The notes beneath the pieces were generated by a model. The model had not been told where the DNA came from. It made no database searches and worked only from the letters and a program-made list of their open reading frames with translations. Below are positions 1 through 9,011 of a stretch of DNA of 64,000 nt, piece after piece. Position numbers and translations under genes: made by a program. Position 1 is the first letter of the stretch. Each line of letters starts with the position of its first letter. This DNA comes from CAYQJL01 sp964612295 (GTDB taxonomy: Bacteria > Eisenbacteria > RBG-16-71-46 > CAIMUX01 > WJJG01): NCBI GenBank assembly GCA_964612295.1, contig CAZTDY010000003.1, forward strand, positions 62,001 to 126,000, read 5' to 3'.

Positions 1-839
1 TCGGCAAAGGTCTTGCCCCGCACCGTAGATTGCCAGACCGCCGATCCACCCTCCGGACGGATCTGTATCTCGTAAAGGCCCTCGGGCTCCGGCGGGGCGG
101 CAAGTCTGGTGAACTCGATCTGGATTGGCTGGCGCACCTTGCCGTCGGTCGTGATGGGCGCGCTCTCGGTCTCAGCACCCGACCGCGCCTGACCGCTTTC
201 ATCGGCCAGGAGAATCGCAGGCCCGACCCAGGCCGCCGGCGAGCTGTCTGAAGGGCCCTGCGCAGTCTGGCTGACGATCAGCAGCACACAGGCCAGGACC
301 GCCACGACCAGGTAGGCCGCCGCGGGCGCGGGCCGCAGGATGCCGGCGCCGAGCGTGTCCCAGAGCTGTCCCCACCAACCACGCGGGCCGGCATCCGGCG
401 CAGCCGCCTGCGTATCCGCAGAGCGGACCCCGCTCCCGGGATCATTCGCCTCGACGGCGCAGAGGACGCCGATGCACTCGCTGCAGACCGCACAGCCCTC
501 GAGGTGTGACTCCAATCGCCGGCGGGCCCGGTCACCCAATCGTCCCGGCGCCTCGGCAAACAGGACGAGCGACTCATCCTCGGGATGCCAATCCCCCACC
601 TCACGCGCTTGCGATTCGAAATCGGCTGCAAAGGCCAGTCGCTCCGCACACGCTTTGCACGACCGGGTGTGATCCTCGACACGCTCCCGTTCGCTCTGAC
701 TGAGCGAGTCGGTCGGCATCCAGGGAATGAGGGCCCGAATCTCGGCGCAGCCCGTTCCTCCCGGAGTCCCTCGTGATGTTGATTGCGTTGTCACCTTCAA
801 GTCCTCCGCTTCCCAGGGGTAGGAAACCGAATCGGTCAT
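1..839 (-). CDS. Anti-sigma factor with two zinc-finger (ZAS) motifs, C-terminus cut by window edge
   Basis: Reading the minus strand from the ATG at 839 gives at least 279 codons open to the window edge, so the C-terminus is missing. The N-terminal cytoplasmic part has a zinc anti-sigma motif (C31, then H57-x3-C61-x2-C64) and a second HxxxCxxC (H112, C116, C119). One membrane segment lies at about residues 174-193, followed by an extracytoplasmic domain. The ATG overlaps the TGA of the upstream ECF sigma gene by 4 bp (ATGA), so the two are probably translationally coupled. In this family the ZAS domain binds and inactivates the partner sigma factor until a signal releases it. The two HxxxCxxC motifs could mean a duplicated zinc domain; one may have lost function. 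Role as anti-sigma is inferred from motif, topology and neighbour. Confidence 0.85.
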   Translation of the reverse strand, partial: MTDSVSYPWEAEDLKVTTQSTSRGTPGGTGCAEIRALIPWMPTDSLSQSERERVEDHTRSCKACAERLAFAADFESQAREVGDWHPEDESLVLFAEAPGRLGDRARRRLESHLEGCAVCSECIGVLCAVEANDPGSGVRSADTQAAAPDAGPRGWWGQLWDTLGAGILRPAPAAAYLVVAVLACVLLIVSQTAQGPSDSSPAAWVGPAILLADESGQARSGAETESAPITTDGKVRQPIQIEFTRLAAPPEPEGLYEIQIRPEGGSAVWQSTVRGKTFA

Positions 840-1378
840 GCTCGTCCCAGCTCTCGGGCCCTCTCGATACAGCGGTGCAACCGAACCTTGGCGGCGCTCT
901 CGGAGATGCCAAGGCGCTCCGCGATCTCGCGGCGGGCGAGTCCTTCGTAGTAGGCCAGGCGAATCAGTCGGCGGCAGCGCTCATCCAGCTTGTCCAGGAT
1001 GTGCTGGACCATGAGCCTGCCCTCCATTCGCACCGATTCGTTGCCCGAGGCCGACAGCGGGGGGGCCTCCTCGAGGGGGAGTTCCCTTCCTCGCACCCTC
1101 GAACGCCGATAGCTGCTCACGCAGATATTCTTCGCGATGCGGCGAACGTAGTGCTGAAGGTTGCCGCCGGCGAAACGCCCGGCCTGCAGGTTGCGGATGA
1201 CGGCGAGGAGCGTTTCCTGAACCAAGTCGTCCGAGGACTCGAAACCCCAGGCTCGATGCTCGGCGATGTCCCGGATCCAACCGGTGATTCGCTCCACGGC
1301 CGCTGGGTCTCGGGCCAGCAGGTCGCGTACCGTTGCATCCTGGGCCGGACGAGCCTCTTCGAGATTTCTGGGAAGCAA
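836..1378 (-). CDS. ECF-type RNA polymerase sigma factor
   Basis: The 180-residue protein has a sigma-70 region 2 (about residues 25-95, with SDDLVQETLLAV and the conserved helix around YVRRIAKNICVSSYRR). It also has a region 4 helix-turn-helix (about 125-175, EIAERLGISESAAKVRLHR). It lacks regions 1.1 and 3, as ECF sigmas do. The start is a TTG: an AGGAG lies 6 nt upstream, and an in-frame stop lies 8 codons before it with no ATG or GTG between. It directs core RNA polymerase to a dedicated promoter set and is presumably held by the ZAS protein whose start overlaps its stop. The divergent 3.5-kb secreted-protein gene may be a target, but this is only positional. Confidence 0.93.
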   Translation of the reverse strand: MLPRNLEEARPAQDATVRDLLARDPAAVERITGWIRDIAEHRAWGFESSDDLVQETLLAVIRNLQAGRFAGGNLQHYVRRIAKNICVSSYRRSRVRGRELPLEEAPPLSASGNESVRMEGRLMVQHILDKLDERCRRLIRLAYYEGLARREIAERLGISESAAKVRLHRCIERARELGRA

Positions 1379-1499
1379 GCTCGACTCCTGGCTTGGAGGT
1401 CACTAGGAATGGTCCTGATGCCGATCATCCTAGGATCCTCCTTCCAGGTCGTCAAGCAATGCCCCTCGTCCATCTCGCAACCACAACGGTAATCGCTCC

Positions 1500-1523
1500 G
1501 GAACCGAATCGGTTACAGCCGTC
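1500..1523 (+). promoter_or_regulatory. Possible ECF-type promoter overlapping a palindrome
   Basis: GGAACC (1500-1505) and CGTC (1520-1523) are separated by 14 bp. They resemble the -35 and -10 of ECF-dependent promoters, though the spacing is about 2 bp short of the usual. A near-perfect 13-bp palindrome (AACCGAATCGGTT, 1502-1514) overlaps the -35. The site lies in the 287-bp divergent region between the sigma gene and the secreted-protein gene. Weak evidence; it could be chance. Confidence 0.25.
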
Positions 1524-1665
1524 CGCAGAGCCGGATCAGAAACGGCCCCAAATGCCATTTTCCGTGTAACCCCGGGGGCCGTGGAGCGATTGAACCGGTA
1601 CCAAGAAGGCAAACGTGCCAGTTCCCCCCCCACAAAACACGCGCCCGAATGAGGAGGTTGAGACC

Positions 1666-4600
1666 ATGCGCTTCAGTCTGCCATGTTTCGTAGCAATCGT
1701 GGCTCTCCTGCTGGGCAGCGCGGCTGCCGCAGGTGAGCTTTCAGTTTCGAGGAACGGAGAGGAGTCGACAAGCGCGCTCCTGTCCACAACCGCTCCCGCC
1801 GGCCGAGCCGAATTGCCCCCCCAGGATGACAGTGCTGATGGCGATCGCCCGGTCTATATTCTGGGGACCAACTGGTTCTTCCATGATACGGGGACAGGCA
1901 CCTACGGCTCCAACAAGTGGGGGCAGAGCAGCACGGCTCCCGATCTGGTCGAGTCGATGGATCAGACCGCTCCCACCGGCACCGGGTCGAATCAATTTCT
2001 GTTTGTGGGTCAGCTCCCCTACTACGCCGCCGGCGCTTCGGTGACCACCGATTACCACAATAACTGGTTCGGCGCCAAACTCTGGCTCATTAACCCGACC
2101 GGCGCTTCGAACACCGTCTACGTGAAGCTGTACAAGGGAACCTGGAACACCGATGGGAGCATCACAGAAACATCGCTCCTGGGTTCGGATTCCGTCACTC
2201 TAAGCAGCTCGACCTTGACGGAGTACTCCTTCGACCTGGGGCGCCCGGCATCGGATGTGAGCAGCTTCACCAACCAGAGCCTGATCGTCAAGATCACGGC
2301 ATCGACCTCAGGTCTAACCAAACTCTATTGGGATGACAGCAGCTACAAGAGCAAGCTCCATTCGACACCGGTTCTCGACTATCCCGGTGACTGCCCGCCG
2401 ATCGGGCATTGGGAGGGAGAACCCATCCCGCATGATGAATACGTCGACCACTACAACGGCGGCTGTAACTCCGACCCCGAGGTCTTCATCTATGCCGATC
2501 CCAGCGATCCCGGCACGGACCAGTACTACTGCGGGACCAGTGGAACCTTCTATGTCCAGGGCACACCCAACCGTGACACAGACTGGTACCAGATCGACCT
2601 CACCGTTGAACGGGACCTGGGATTCAGTGTGCTGGCGGACTTCCCCGTTCAGATCTTCCTGATCGATGGAAACGAGGGGTGCGCCAATCCGACGATCATC
2701 GAACAAACGTCCGGGGACTACGAAGAACAGGTGGGCGTTTACGCGCATCTCCAGCCCGGCGTTTACTGGTTGTGGGTCGGACCACAAGTGTTTGAAGGCG
2801 TGCCTCCCGGCGCCGAGTATGTGATGAGTATCACCGGCAACTGGAACGATCCGGTGCCGGAACCGGCCGTTTGCTGCGTCATGGGGTACTGCTACGTCAT
2901 GGATGAATTCGAATGCGACGCGGTCGGCGGTGATTGGTATCCGTATCTCTTCAGCTGTGACCCGAATCCCTGCTACGCGGTCTGCTGTCTGAGTGACGGA
3001 ACCTGCTTCGTGACCCTCGAAGACGACTGCTATGCCTCCGGCGGAGACTGGTATCCCGATTACGCCAGCTGCGATCCCAATCCCTGCGAGGCCGAATTCC
3101 CGACCGACTGGTATTTCGACGACACCGGAACCGCCGGCTGGGGCCAGACCTACACGCCCCCCTACTGGGAGTGGATGAACGCGGGCCCGCTGCCGGAGTG
3201 CATCATGTACGACCTGGATGTCGAAAACCCCTACTACGCCTGTTCGAATCCGCTGACCGAGGACTACTCCGGTTACCTCTTCTATGCGGAGCTCTGGATG
3301 GACAACAACTATGAGGATCACACCAGCCCGGTCACGTTGGAGCTGCGCCGGGGTGGCTGGAACAACCAGGGCACTCTGGTCGCCAGCGCCACCGGCTACT
3401 GCGTGACCTATATGGATGGCCCGCCCACGGGCAAGTACCTGTACAACTTCGGGGTCATTCCGGATCTCAACCTGGATGACGAATCGCTCGTCATCAAGAT
3501 CATCTATACGGGCCAACCTGGGGATACCCACATCTACTGGCACGGCGATGACTGCCCCAGCGGCCTGCACGCCGTGGGTCCGGGGAATCCAGGACCTGAC
3601 ACGGTCGTTTGTGAGGCTCAAGGGGATGGGAATCCCACCCACCCGAAGACGTTCTGGTATGACGTCACGCCGGGCGACTTCGGCCGGTGCGACTTCCACG
3701 TGCGGGTGTTCGATCCCATTCAGGCCAACTACAGCAACGTCACCAAACCGAACGCCACCTGGCAATTCGCCGTTCATCAGGTGGGCAGCGATTGGTGGGC
3801 ATCCTGGTGGGATCCCGACTGCGAAAACGCAATCTTCGACACCTTCCGGTTCCAGTTCGACAATACGAGTGGCGCGACCTGGAGTGATTGGACGACCACG
3901 ATCGGCGCGAGCAGCAACCCGTATCTCTGGGTGATCGACTTCACCGGGCGGCACTTCCTGCAGCCGGATGGATACGGCGGGCGGGTCCATGTTCCGAACG
4001 GGGTTCACGTCGACTACCTGGACCACGATGTGGGTGACGTCCGGCTGACGATGACCGACCAGGGCATCCTCGGCTTCATGGACGATACCCAGGCGCAAGG
4101 GTCCGGCTTCGTCTATCCGAAGGACACCGGGTCGAACCTGCTCTACATCGGCGGCCTGTGGGTCGGCGTGGAGCCGGACTACGTCGCCAACCGCGACTAC
4201 AACGCGGATCCGGCCAAGGAGTGGTTGGTCACGACGAGCCCGGATGGACGGTGCTGGGAAACCGAGCACGGCGTCTCGCACCAGGACATCCACGCGGCCT
4301 ACGACGATGCGGGCGCCGGTACGCCGATGGGGATCTTCGTCGATCAGGAGTCCTACGCCTGGGGCACGAACACCCTGGCGACCGATCACGTGACGATCAA
4401 CTACACGGTCATGAATGAGGGAACCGAAATCCTGTCCGACATCTATGTCGGCTGTTTCCTCGATCTCGATCTGGGTGACTACGGGGCCAACACCGGCGGG
4501 GTGGAATCGAGTCTCAACCTCGTCTACCTCACCGAGGACGACCAGCTGCACGCGGGGGTGGTCTACCTCGAGGATGCCGGCGACCCGCCGGTCTCGAACA

Positions 4601-5184
4601 TCACGCTGATCGATAATCCGACCTTCGTGTACCCGAACACCTACATCCTCGATGCGGACAAGTACGGGTTCCTCTCGGCCGGCGGAGGCCAGTATGTGCT
4701 GACCGATGGATCGACGCCGAACGACTACGGGGTGCTCGCTGCGGCCGGTCCCATCACGCTGGTGCCGGGTGAAAGCATGGAGATCTCGTTTGCGGTTGTG
4801 GGCGGAGAGACCTTCGATGAACTCCTCACCCACGCGAAGGCCGCCCAGATGATCCATGCCATGGGGTACTCCGACGCCGAGGATCCAACGGAAACCGAGA
4901 TGCCGCGCCTGACCTGCCTGATGCCGATGCGGCCGAATCCGTTCACGACGGAGACGACCGTCCACTTCAGGTTGGCCCAGGCCGGAAGGATTCAATTGGG
5001 TGTGTATGACGTAGGGGGTCGCCTACTGAAAACCCTGGTGGACGGCCAGTATCCCGCTCGCGAGTACAACCTGTCCTGGGACGGACGTGATGAACGGGGC
5101 CAGCAGGTCCCCGGCGGGGTGTATTTCATGCAGCTGGAGACTGAGCGCCATCAGGAGTGCCGTCGCGTCATCCGTCTACGTTAG
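1666..5184 (+). CDS. Large secreted modular protein with Cys-rich repeats and FlgD-like C-terminal domain
   Basis: The start chosen is the ATG at 1666, after GAGGAGG and directly before a signal peptide (FVAIVALLLGSAAAAG). The frame is open further upstream, but that stretch does not look coding. The protein has 1,172 residues. A module beginning WFFHDTG (about residues 63-225) recurs in diverged form as WYFDDTG (about 480-650). Between them sit two tandem cysteine repeats of about 36 residues (about 403-475), each ending CDPNPC. The last 80 residues form a FlgD-like Ig domain (PNPF ... YDVGGRLLKTL ... WDGRDERGQQVPGGVYF), the kind used as a C-terminal surface or sorting domain in FCB-group secreted proteins. 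Function is unknown: extracellular or surface-attached, possibly adhesive or structural. It is followed by a strong hairpin. Confidence 0.85.
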   Translation: MRFSLPCFVAIVALLLGSAAAAGELSVSRNGEESTSALLSTTAPAGRAELPPQDDSADGDRPVYILGTNWFFHDTGTGTYGSNKWGQSSTAPDLVESMDQTAPTGTGSNQFLFVGQLPYYAAGASVTTDYHNNWFGAKLWLINPTGASNTVYVKLYKGTWNTDGSITETSLLGSDSVTLSSSTLTEYSFDLGRPASDVSSFTNQSLIVKITASTSGLTKLYWDDSSYKSKLHSTPVLDYPGDCPPIGHWEGEPIPHDEYVDHYNGGCNSDPEVFIYADPSDPGTDQYYCGTSGTFYVQGTPNRDTDWYQIDLTVERDLGFSVLADFPVQIFLIDGNEGCANPTIIEQTSGDYEEQVGVYAHLQPGVYWLWVGPQVFEGVPPGAEYVMSITGNWNDPVPEPAVCCVMGYCYVMDEFECDAVGGDWYPYLFSCDPNPCYAVCCLSDGTCFVTLEDDCYASGGDWYPDYASCDPNPCEAEFPTDWYFDDTGTAGWGQTYTPPYWEWMNAGPLPECIMYDLDVENPYYACSNPLTEDYSGYLFYAELWMDNNYEDHTSPVTLELRRGGWNNQGTLVASATGYCVTYMDGPPTGKYLYNFGVIPDLNLDDESLVIKIIYTGQPGDTHIYWHGDDCPSGLHAVGPGNPGPDTVVCEAQGDGNPTHPKTFWYDVTPGDFGRCDFHVRVFDPIQANYSNVTKPNATWQFAVHQVGSDWWASWWDPDCENAIFDTFRFQFDNTSGATWSDWTTTIGASSNPYLWVIDFTGRHFLQPDGYGGRVHVPNGVHVDYLDHDVGDVRLTMTDQGILGFMDDTQAQGSGFVYPKDTGSNLLYIGGLWVGVEPDYVANRDYNADPAKEWLVTTSPDGRCWETEHGVSHQDIHAAYDDAGAGTPMGIFVDQESYAWGTNTLATDHVTINYTVMNEGTEILSDIYVGCFLDLDLGDYGANTGGVESSLNLVYLTEDDQLHAGVVYLEDAGDPPVSNITLIDNPTFVYPNTYILDADKYGFLSAGGGQYVLTDGSTPNDYGVLAAAGPITLVPGESMEISFAVVGGETFDELLTHAKAAQMIHAMGYSDAEDPTETEMPRLTCLMPMRPNPFTTETTVHFRLAQAGRIQLGVYDVGGRLLKTLVDGQYPAREYNLSWDGRDERGQQVPGGVYFMQLETERHQECRRVIRLR

Positions 5185-5236
5185 CGCTCCAGATGGAGAC
5201 CCGATCGTTCTGGTGAATGCAAGACGCAGACGACGG

Positions 5237-5284
5237 CACACGAGAGCGGGGGCGGTTCCGAAGAACCACCCCCGCTCTCGTGTG
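5237..5284. terminator. Long hairpin between convergent genes
   Basis: Arms of about 20 bp (CACACGAGAGCGGGGG and its complement) enclose a short loop with one internal mismatch. The hairpin lies between the stop of the secreted protein and the stop of asnS, so it probably terminates transcription from both sides. There is no clear U-run. Confidence 0.75.
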
Positions 5285-5305
5285 TCGGGCCAGAGAGGGC
5301 CCCCA

Positions 5306-6706
5306 CTAAAACTCAGCGCTCTTGGGCGCCCTCGGAAACGGAATCACATCTCGGATGTTCGCCATGCCGGTCGCGTAGTTGATCGTCCGCTCGAACCCCA
5401 AGCCCCATCCCGCATGAGGCACCGTTCCATAACGGCGAAGATCCCGATACCACCAGTAGTCGTCCACGTTGAGCCCCATCTCGGCAATTCGCGCATCGAG
5501 CACATCCAGCCGTTCTTCGCGCTGGCTCCCCCCGATGATCTCTCCGATCCCCGGAGCGAGCACATCCATCGCCGCGACGGTCCGGTCGTCGTCATTGAGG
5601 CGCATGTAGAATGCCTTGATCTCCTTCGGATAGTTGAGCACGATGACCGGTCGGCCGAGGTGCTCATCGGTCAGGTATCGCTCATGTTCCGACTGGAGGT
5701 CGATTCCCCATTTGACCGGGAACTCGAACTTCTTGCCGGATTGCTCGAGGATCTTGATCGCGTCGCCGTACTCGACCCGTTCGAAGTCGGAGGTCACGAA
5801 CTTCTCTAAGCAGGTGATCGCCGTCTTGTCGATGCGCTGCGCAAAGAACTCCATGTCATCGCCACGCTCGTCCAAGACCGCCTTGAAGATGTATTTCAGG
5901 AAATCCTCGGCCAATTGCGCATCGTCGGCGAGATCGGCAAACGCGATCTCCGGTTCGATCATCCAGAACTCGGCCAGATGCCGGCTCGTGTTCGAGTTCT
6001 CGGCCCGGAAGGTGGGGCTGAAGGTGTAAACCTTGCTCATCGCCAGGCAGTAGTTCTCGACGCTCAGCTGGCCCGATACGGTCAGAAACGCCTCGCGTCC
6101 GAAAAAGTCCTCCGAGAAGTCGATCTTCCCTTCCGGGGTTCGCGGCAGATTCGCGAGGTCGAGCGTCGAGACCCGGAACAGCTCGCCGGCTCCCTCGGCG
6201 TCGTTGGCGGTGATGATCGGAGTGTGGATCCAGTAGAAGCCCCGCTCGTGGAAGAAGCGGTGAACCGCCATGGACAGGCAGTGCCGCACCCGCGCAACCG
6301 CCCCGAACGTGTTGGTGCGCGGCCTCAGGTGAGCCACCGTCCGCAGATACTCGAAGGTGTGGCGCTTGGGCGAGACGGGATAGGAATCGGGATCCTCGAC
6401 CCAGCCGACGACCTCGATCGAGCGGGCCTTGATCTCGAAGGTCTGGCCCTTGCCCTGTGACTCGACGACCTCTCCCTCGGCGATCAAAGAGCATCCACTG
6501 GTCAGCTTGAGGATCTCCTCCTGGTAGTTGGGCAGGTCGCTGTCCGCCACGACCTGAACCGGATGGAAGCAGGATCCATCGGTCAGGTGCACGAAGGAGA
6601 AGCCGGCCTTCGAGTCACGGCGCGTGCGCACCCAGCCCTGAACGCGGACCTCCTGCCCGGGGGAACAGCGCCCGCCCAGGACGTCCGAGACGGTGGTGGT
6701 GGTCAT
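5306..6706 (-). CDS. asnS: Asparaginyl-tRNA synthetase
   Basis: The class IIb aminoacyl-tRNA synthetase charges tRNA-Asn with asparagine in the cytoplasm. Its 466 residues match the usual AsnRS length. The N-terminal OB-fold anticodon-binding domain (about 1-105, VRVQGWVRTRRDSK) is followed by the catalytic domain. Motif 2 is FRAENSNTSRHLAEF and motif 3 is GWGLGFERTINYATG then IRDVIPFPR; this ending, with N and A positions typical of AsnRS, separates it from AspRS. The ATG follows AGGAAAG by 7 nt. It is divergent from tkt. A dedicated AsnRS means the cell need not rely only on the Asp-tRNA amidotransferase route for tRNA-Asn. Confidence 0.97.
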   Translation of the reverse strand: MTTTTVSDVLGGRCSPGQEVRVQGWVRTRRDSKAGFSFVHLTDGSCFHPVQVVADSDLPNYQEEILKLTSGCSLIAEGEVVESQGKGQTFEIKARSIEVVGWVEDPDSYPVSPKRHTFEYLRTVAHLRPRTNTFGAVARVRHCLSMAVHRFFHERGFYWIHTPIITANDAEGAGELFRVSTLDLANLPRTPEGKIDFSEDFFGREAFLTVSGQLSVENYCLAMSKVYTFSPTFRAENSNTSRHLAEFWMIEPEIAFADLADDAQLAEDFLKYIFKAVLDERGDDMEFFAQRIDKTAITCLEKFVTSDFERVEYGDAIKILEQSGKKFEFPVKWGIDLQSEHERYLTDEHLGRPVIVLNYPKEIKAFYMRLNDDDRTVAAMDVLAPGIGEIIGGSQREERLDVLDARIAEMGLNVDDYWWYRDLRRYGTVPHAGWGLGFERTINYATGMANIRDVIPFPRAPKSAEF

Positions 6707-6862
6707 GGGTCGTCTTTCCTTTCCATTTCCGGCCCGGGCCGCGTTGCGGTCTCCGGAGCCGACCTCACCCGGATGGCATCCTCGACGATGCGTTCATTCT
6801 TCCCCCAAACGGCGTCCGCCGTCAACGGGCGGTGCAACTTCCTGTGCGCTTTGGGTGGCAAC

Positions 6863-6891
6863 TTGACACTCTTAGGCCCCCCTCCTATGCT
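6863..6891 (+). promoter_or_regulatory. Sigma-70 promoter for tkt
   Basis: TTGACA (6863-6868) is a perfect -35. It is followed after exactly 17 bp by TATGCT (6886-6891). The expected start is near 6898, which gives a leader of about 60 nt before the GTG of tkt. It is the best match to consensus in this divergent region. Confidence 0.7.
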
Positions 6892-6958
6892 GCGGGCTCC
6901 TACCGACAGGGACAGCCACGCCGGGCTCATCGGCGCAACCTACCAGAAAGGAATCGAC

Positions 6959-8959
6959 GTGAAGCCGCTCGACCAGCTCTGCATCAACACGATCCGCGTT
7001 CTGAGCGCGGAAGCAGTGCAGAAGGCCAACTCCGGCCACCCCGGCATGCCCATGGGCGCGGCCGCGGTCGCCTACGTGTTGTGGACCCGCTTCTTGAAGC
7101 ACAATCCCCTGAATCCCACCTGGGCCGACCGGGATCGCTTCATCCTCTCCGCGGGCCACGGGTCGATGTTGCTTTACAGCCTTCTTCACCTGACCGGCTA
7201 CGATCTTTCGCTGGATGAACTCCGCGACTTTCGCCAGTGGGGATCCCGCACCGCAGGACACCCGGAATACGGCCTGACGCCCGGGGTCGAGGTCACGAGC
7301 GGGCCTCTCGGCCAGGGGCTGGCCCACGCGGTCGGCATGGCCATGGCGGAGCGTTACCTGGCGACCGAGTTCAATCGCCCCGGGCACGAGATCATCGACC
7401 ACTTCACCTACGCCCTGGTCGGCGACGGCGACCTCATGGAGGGGATCTCACAGGAGGCCATCTCCCTGGCCGGGCACCTGAAGCTGGGCAAATTGATCTA
7501 CCTGTTCGACGACAATCGGATCACGATCGAGGGAGACACCGCCCTCGTCACCAGTGACGATACCCTGGCACGCTTCCAGGCCTGCGGATGGGATGTGCAG
7601 GCGGTCGATGGCGAGGACGTGGAGGCCTTGACCGAGGCGATCGAACGGGCGCGCCAAAACCTCGGCCAGCCGTCCCTGATCGCCGCGCGGACCCACATCG
7701 GCTACGGCAGCCCCAACAAGCAGGACGATTGCGGAGTCCATGGCGCGCCGCTGGGTGAGCAGGAATTGAGGGCAACCAAGGAAGCGCTGGGGCTTCCGGC
7801 CGAACCACCCTTCCACATTGCCGAGGAAGTCACCTCACACATGCGCGAGGCCGCCGACCAGGGTGCGGCGCGCGAGGCCGAGTGGCAGGAGCGGTTCGAA
7901 GCCTACGAAGCGGCCTTCCCCGCCGAGTCCGCCCGCTGGCAAGAGTGGCAGTCCGGAGCCCTGCCCGAGGGGTGGGAGACTGAGCTATGGGCGGCCGACC
8001 CGGGGGCCGATCCGATCGCAACCCGCTCCGCGTCCGGCAAGGCCATCAACGCCCTGGTCCCGGCGCTCGGGAACCTCGTGGGCGGATCGGCCGATCTGAA
8101 CGGATCGAACAGCGTGGTCATCAAGGGTGCCGGCCGGTTCGCACCCGAGTCGTTCGACGGCCCGAATATCTACTACGGGATTCGCGAACACGTGATGGGC
8201 GCCGCCACCAACGGTATGGTGCTCCACGGCGGCCTGCGCGCTTTCTGTGCGACGTTCATGGTCTTCAGCGACTACCTGAGGCCAGCGATTCGTCTGGCGG
8301 CCCTGATGGAGACGCCAAGCGTCTTTGTGTTCACCCACGACAGCATTGGTCTCGGGGAAGACGGCCCGACGCATCAGCCGGTCGAACATCTGCCCGCCCT
8401 GAGGGCGATCCCCGGCTTGAGGGTCATCCGTCCCGCCGACGCCCGAGAGACCCTGGAGGCCTGGTGGGCCGCCCTTCACCAGCACGGCCCCACGGCACTC
8501 ATCCTCTCGCGGCAGAAGCTGGCCCCGCTGCCCCGCGAGGGAGCCGATGAGTCCGTCCCCCGGGGCGCCCGCGGTGCCTATATCGTGACCGAGGCCAGCG
8601 GCGCATCGCCGCGTCTGATCCTCATCGGCACCGGCTCGGAGGTTCACCCCTGCCTGAGTGCTAGTGCGCTCCTCGAGGAGCAGGGCGTGGCCACCCGCGT
8701 GGTGAGTATGCCGAGCTGGGAGCTGTTCGAGCAGCAGAGCGAGGCCTACCGCGAATCGGTCCTGCCGCAAAAGCACGCTGCAATTCTGGCGGTCGAGGCG
8801 GCAATTCCTCTAGGATGGGAGCGTTACACCGGCCGACGCGGCGCGGTCATCGGCATGGAGAGCTTTGGGGCATCGGCCCCGGCCGGCGAGCTGTTCGAGC
8901 GCTTCGGCTTCAGCCCGGCCGCAATCGTCAAACGCGCTCAATCGATTCTGAATTCGTGA
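6959..8959 (+). CDS. tkt: Transketolase
   Basis: Thiamine-diphosphate enzyme of the non-oxidative pentose phosphate pathway; it moves two-carbon ketol units between sugar phosphates. The 666 residues match the usual transketolase length. Family motifs run in order: SGHPGMPMGAA near the N-terminus, GPLGQGLAHAVGMA, the ThDP motif GDGDLMEG ending in FDDN, and in the middle domain THDSIGLGEDGPTHQPVEHL. The start is GTG at 6959, preceded by AGAAAGGA; the frame is open upstream, but the text before MKPLDQL is not transketolase-like. A consensus promoter lies about 70 bp upstream. The IS element begins about 50 bp past the stop, so the gene is intact. Confidence 0.96.
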   Translation: MKPLDQLCINTIRVLSAEAVQKANSGHPGMPMGAAAVAYVLWTRFLKHNPLNPTWADRDRFILSAGHGSMLLYSLLHLTGYDLSLDELRDFRQWGSRTAGHPEYGLTPGVEVTSGPLGQGLAHAVGMAMAERYLATEFNRPGHEIIDHFTYALVGDGDLMEGISQEAISLAGHLKLGKLIYLFDDNRITIEGDTALVTSDDTLARFQACGWDVQAVDGEDVEALTEAIERARQNLGQPSLIAARTHIGYGSPNKQDDCGVHGAPLGEQELRATKEALGLPAEPPFHIAEEVTSHMREAADQGAAREAEWQERFEAYEAAFPAESARWQEWQSGALPEGWETELWAADPGADPIATRSASGKAINALVPALGNLVGGSADLNGSNSVVIKGAGRFAPESFDGPNIYYGIREHVMGAATNGMVLHGGLRAFCATFMVFSDYLRPAIRLAALMETPSVFVFTHDSIGLGEDGPTHQPVEHLPALRAIPGLRVIRPADARETLEAWWAALHQHGPTALILSRQKLAPLPREGADESVPRGARGAYIVTEASGASPRLILIGTGSEVHPCLSASALLEEQGVATRVVSMPSWELFEQQSEAYRESVLPQKHAAILAVEAAIPLGWERYTGRRGAVIGMESFGASAPAGELFERFGFSPAAIVKRAQSILNS

Positions 8960-9011
8960 GTTACGCACGCCGGTCCTGCCCCGGGGTGCCTAAACAAGTG
9001 AATACACGCTA

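Noticed and set aside
2314..4995. Long open frame antisense to the secreted protein (about 890 codons).
   Set aside because: Low-complexity composition, no domain, no ribosome site; the opposite strand has a signal peptide, repeats and a FlgD-like end. It arises from high GC content.
6563..6958. Extended N-terminus of transketolase.
   Set aside because: The upstream frame covers the tkt promoter and the start of asnS; MKPLDQL at 6959 matches the family start.
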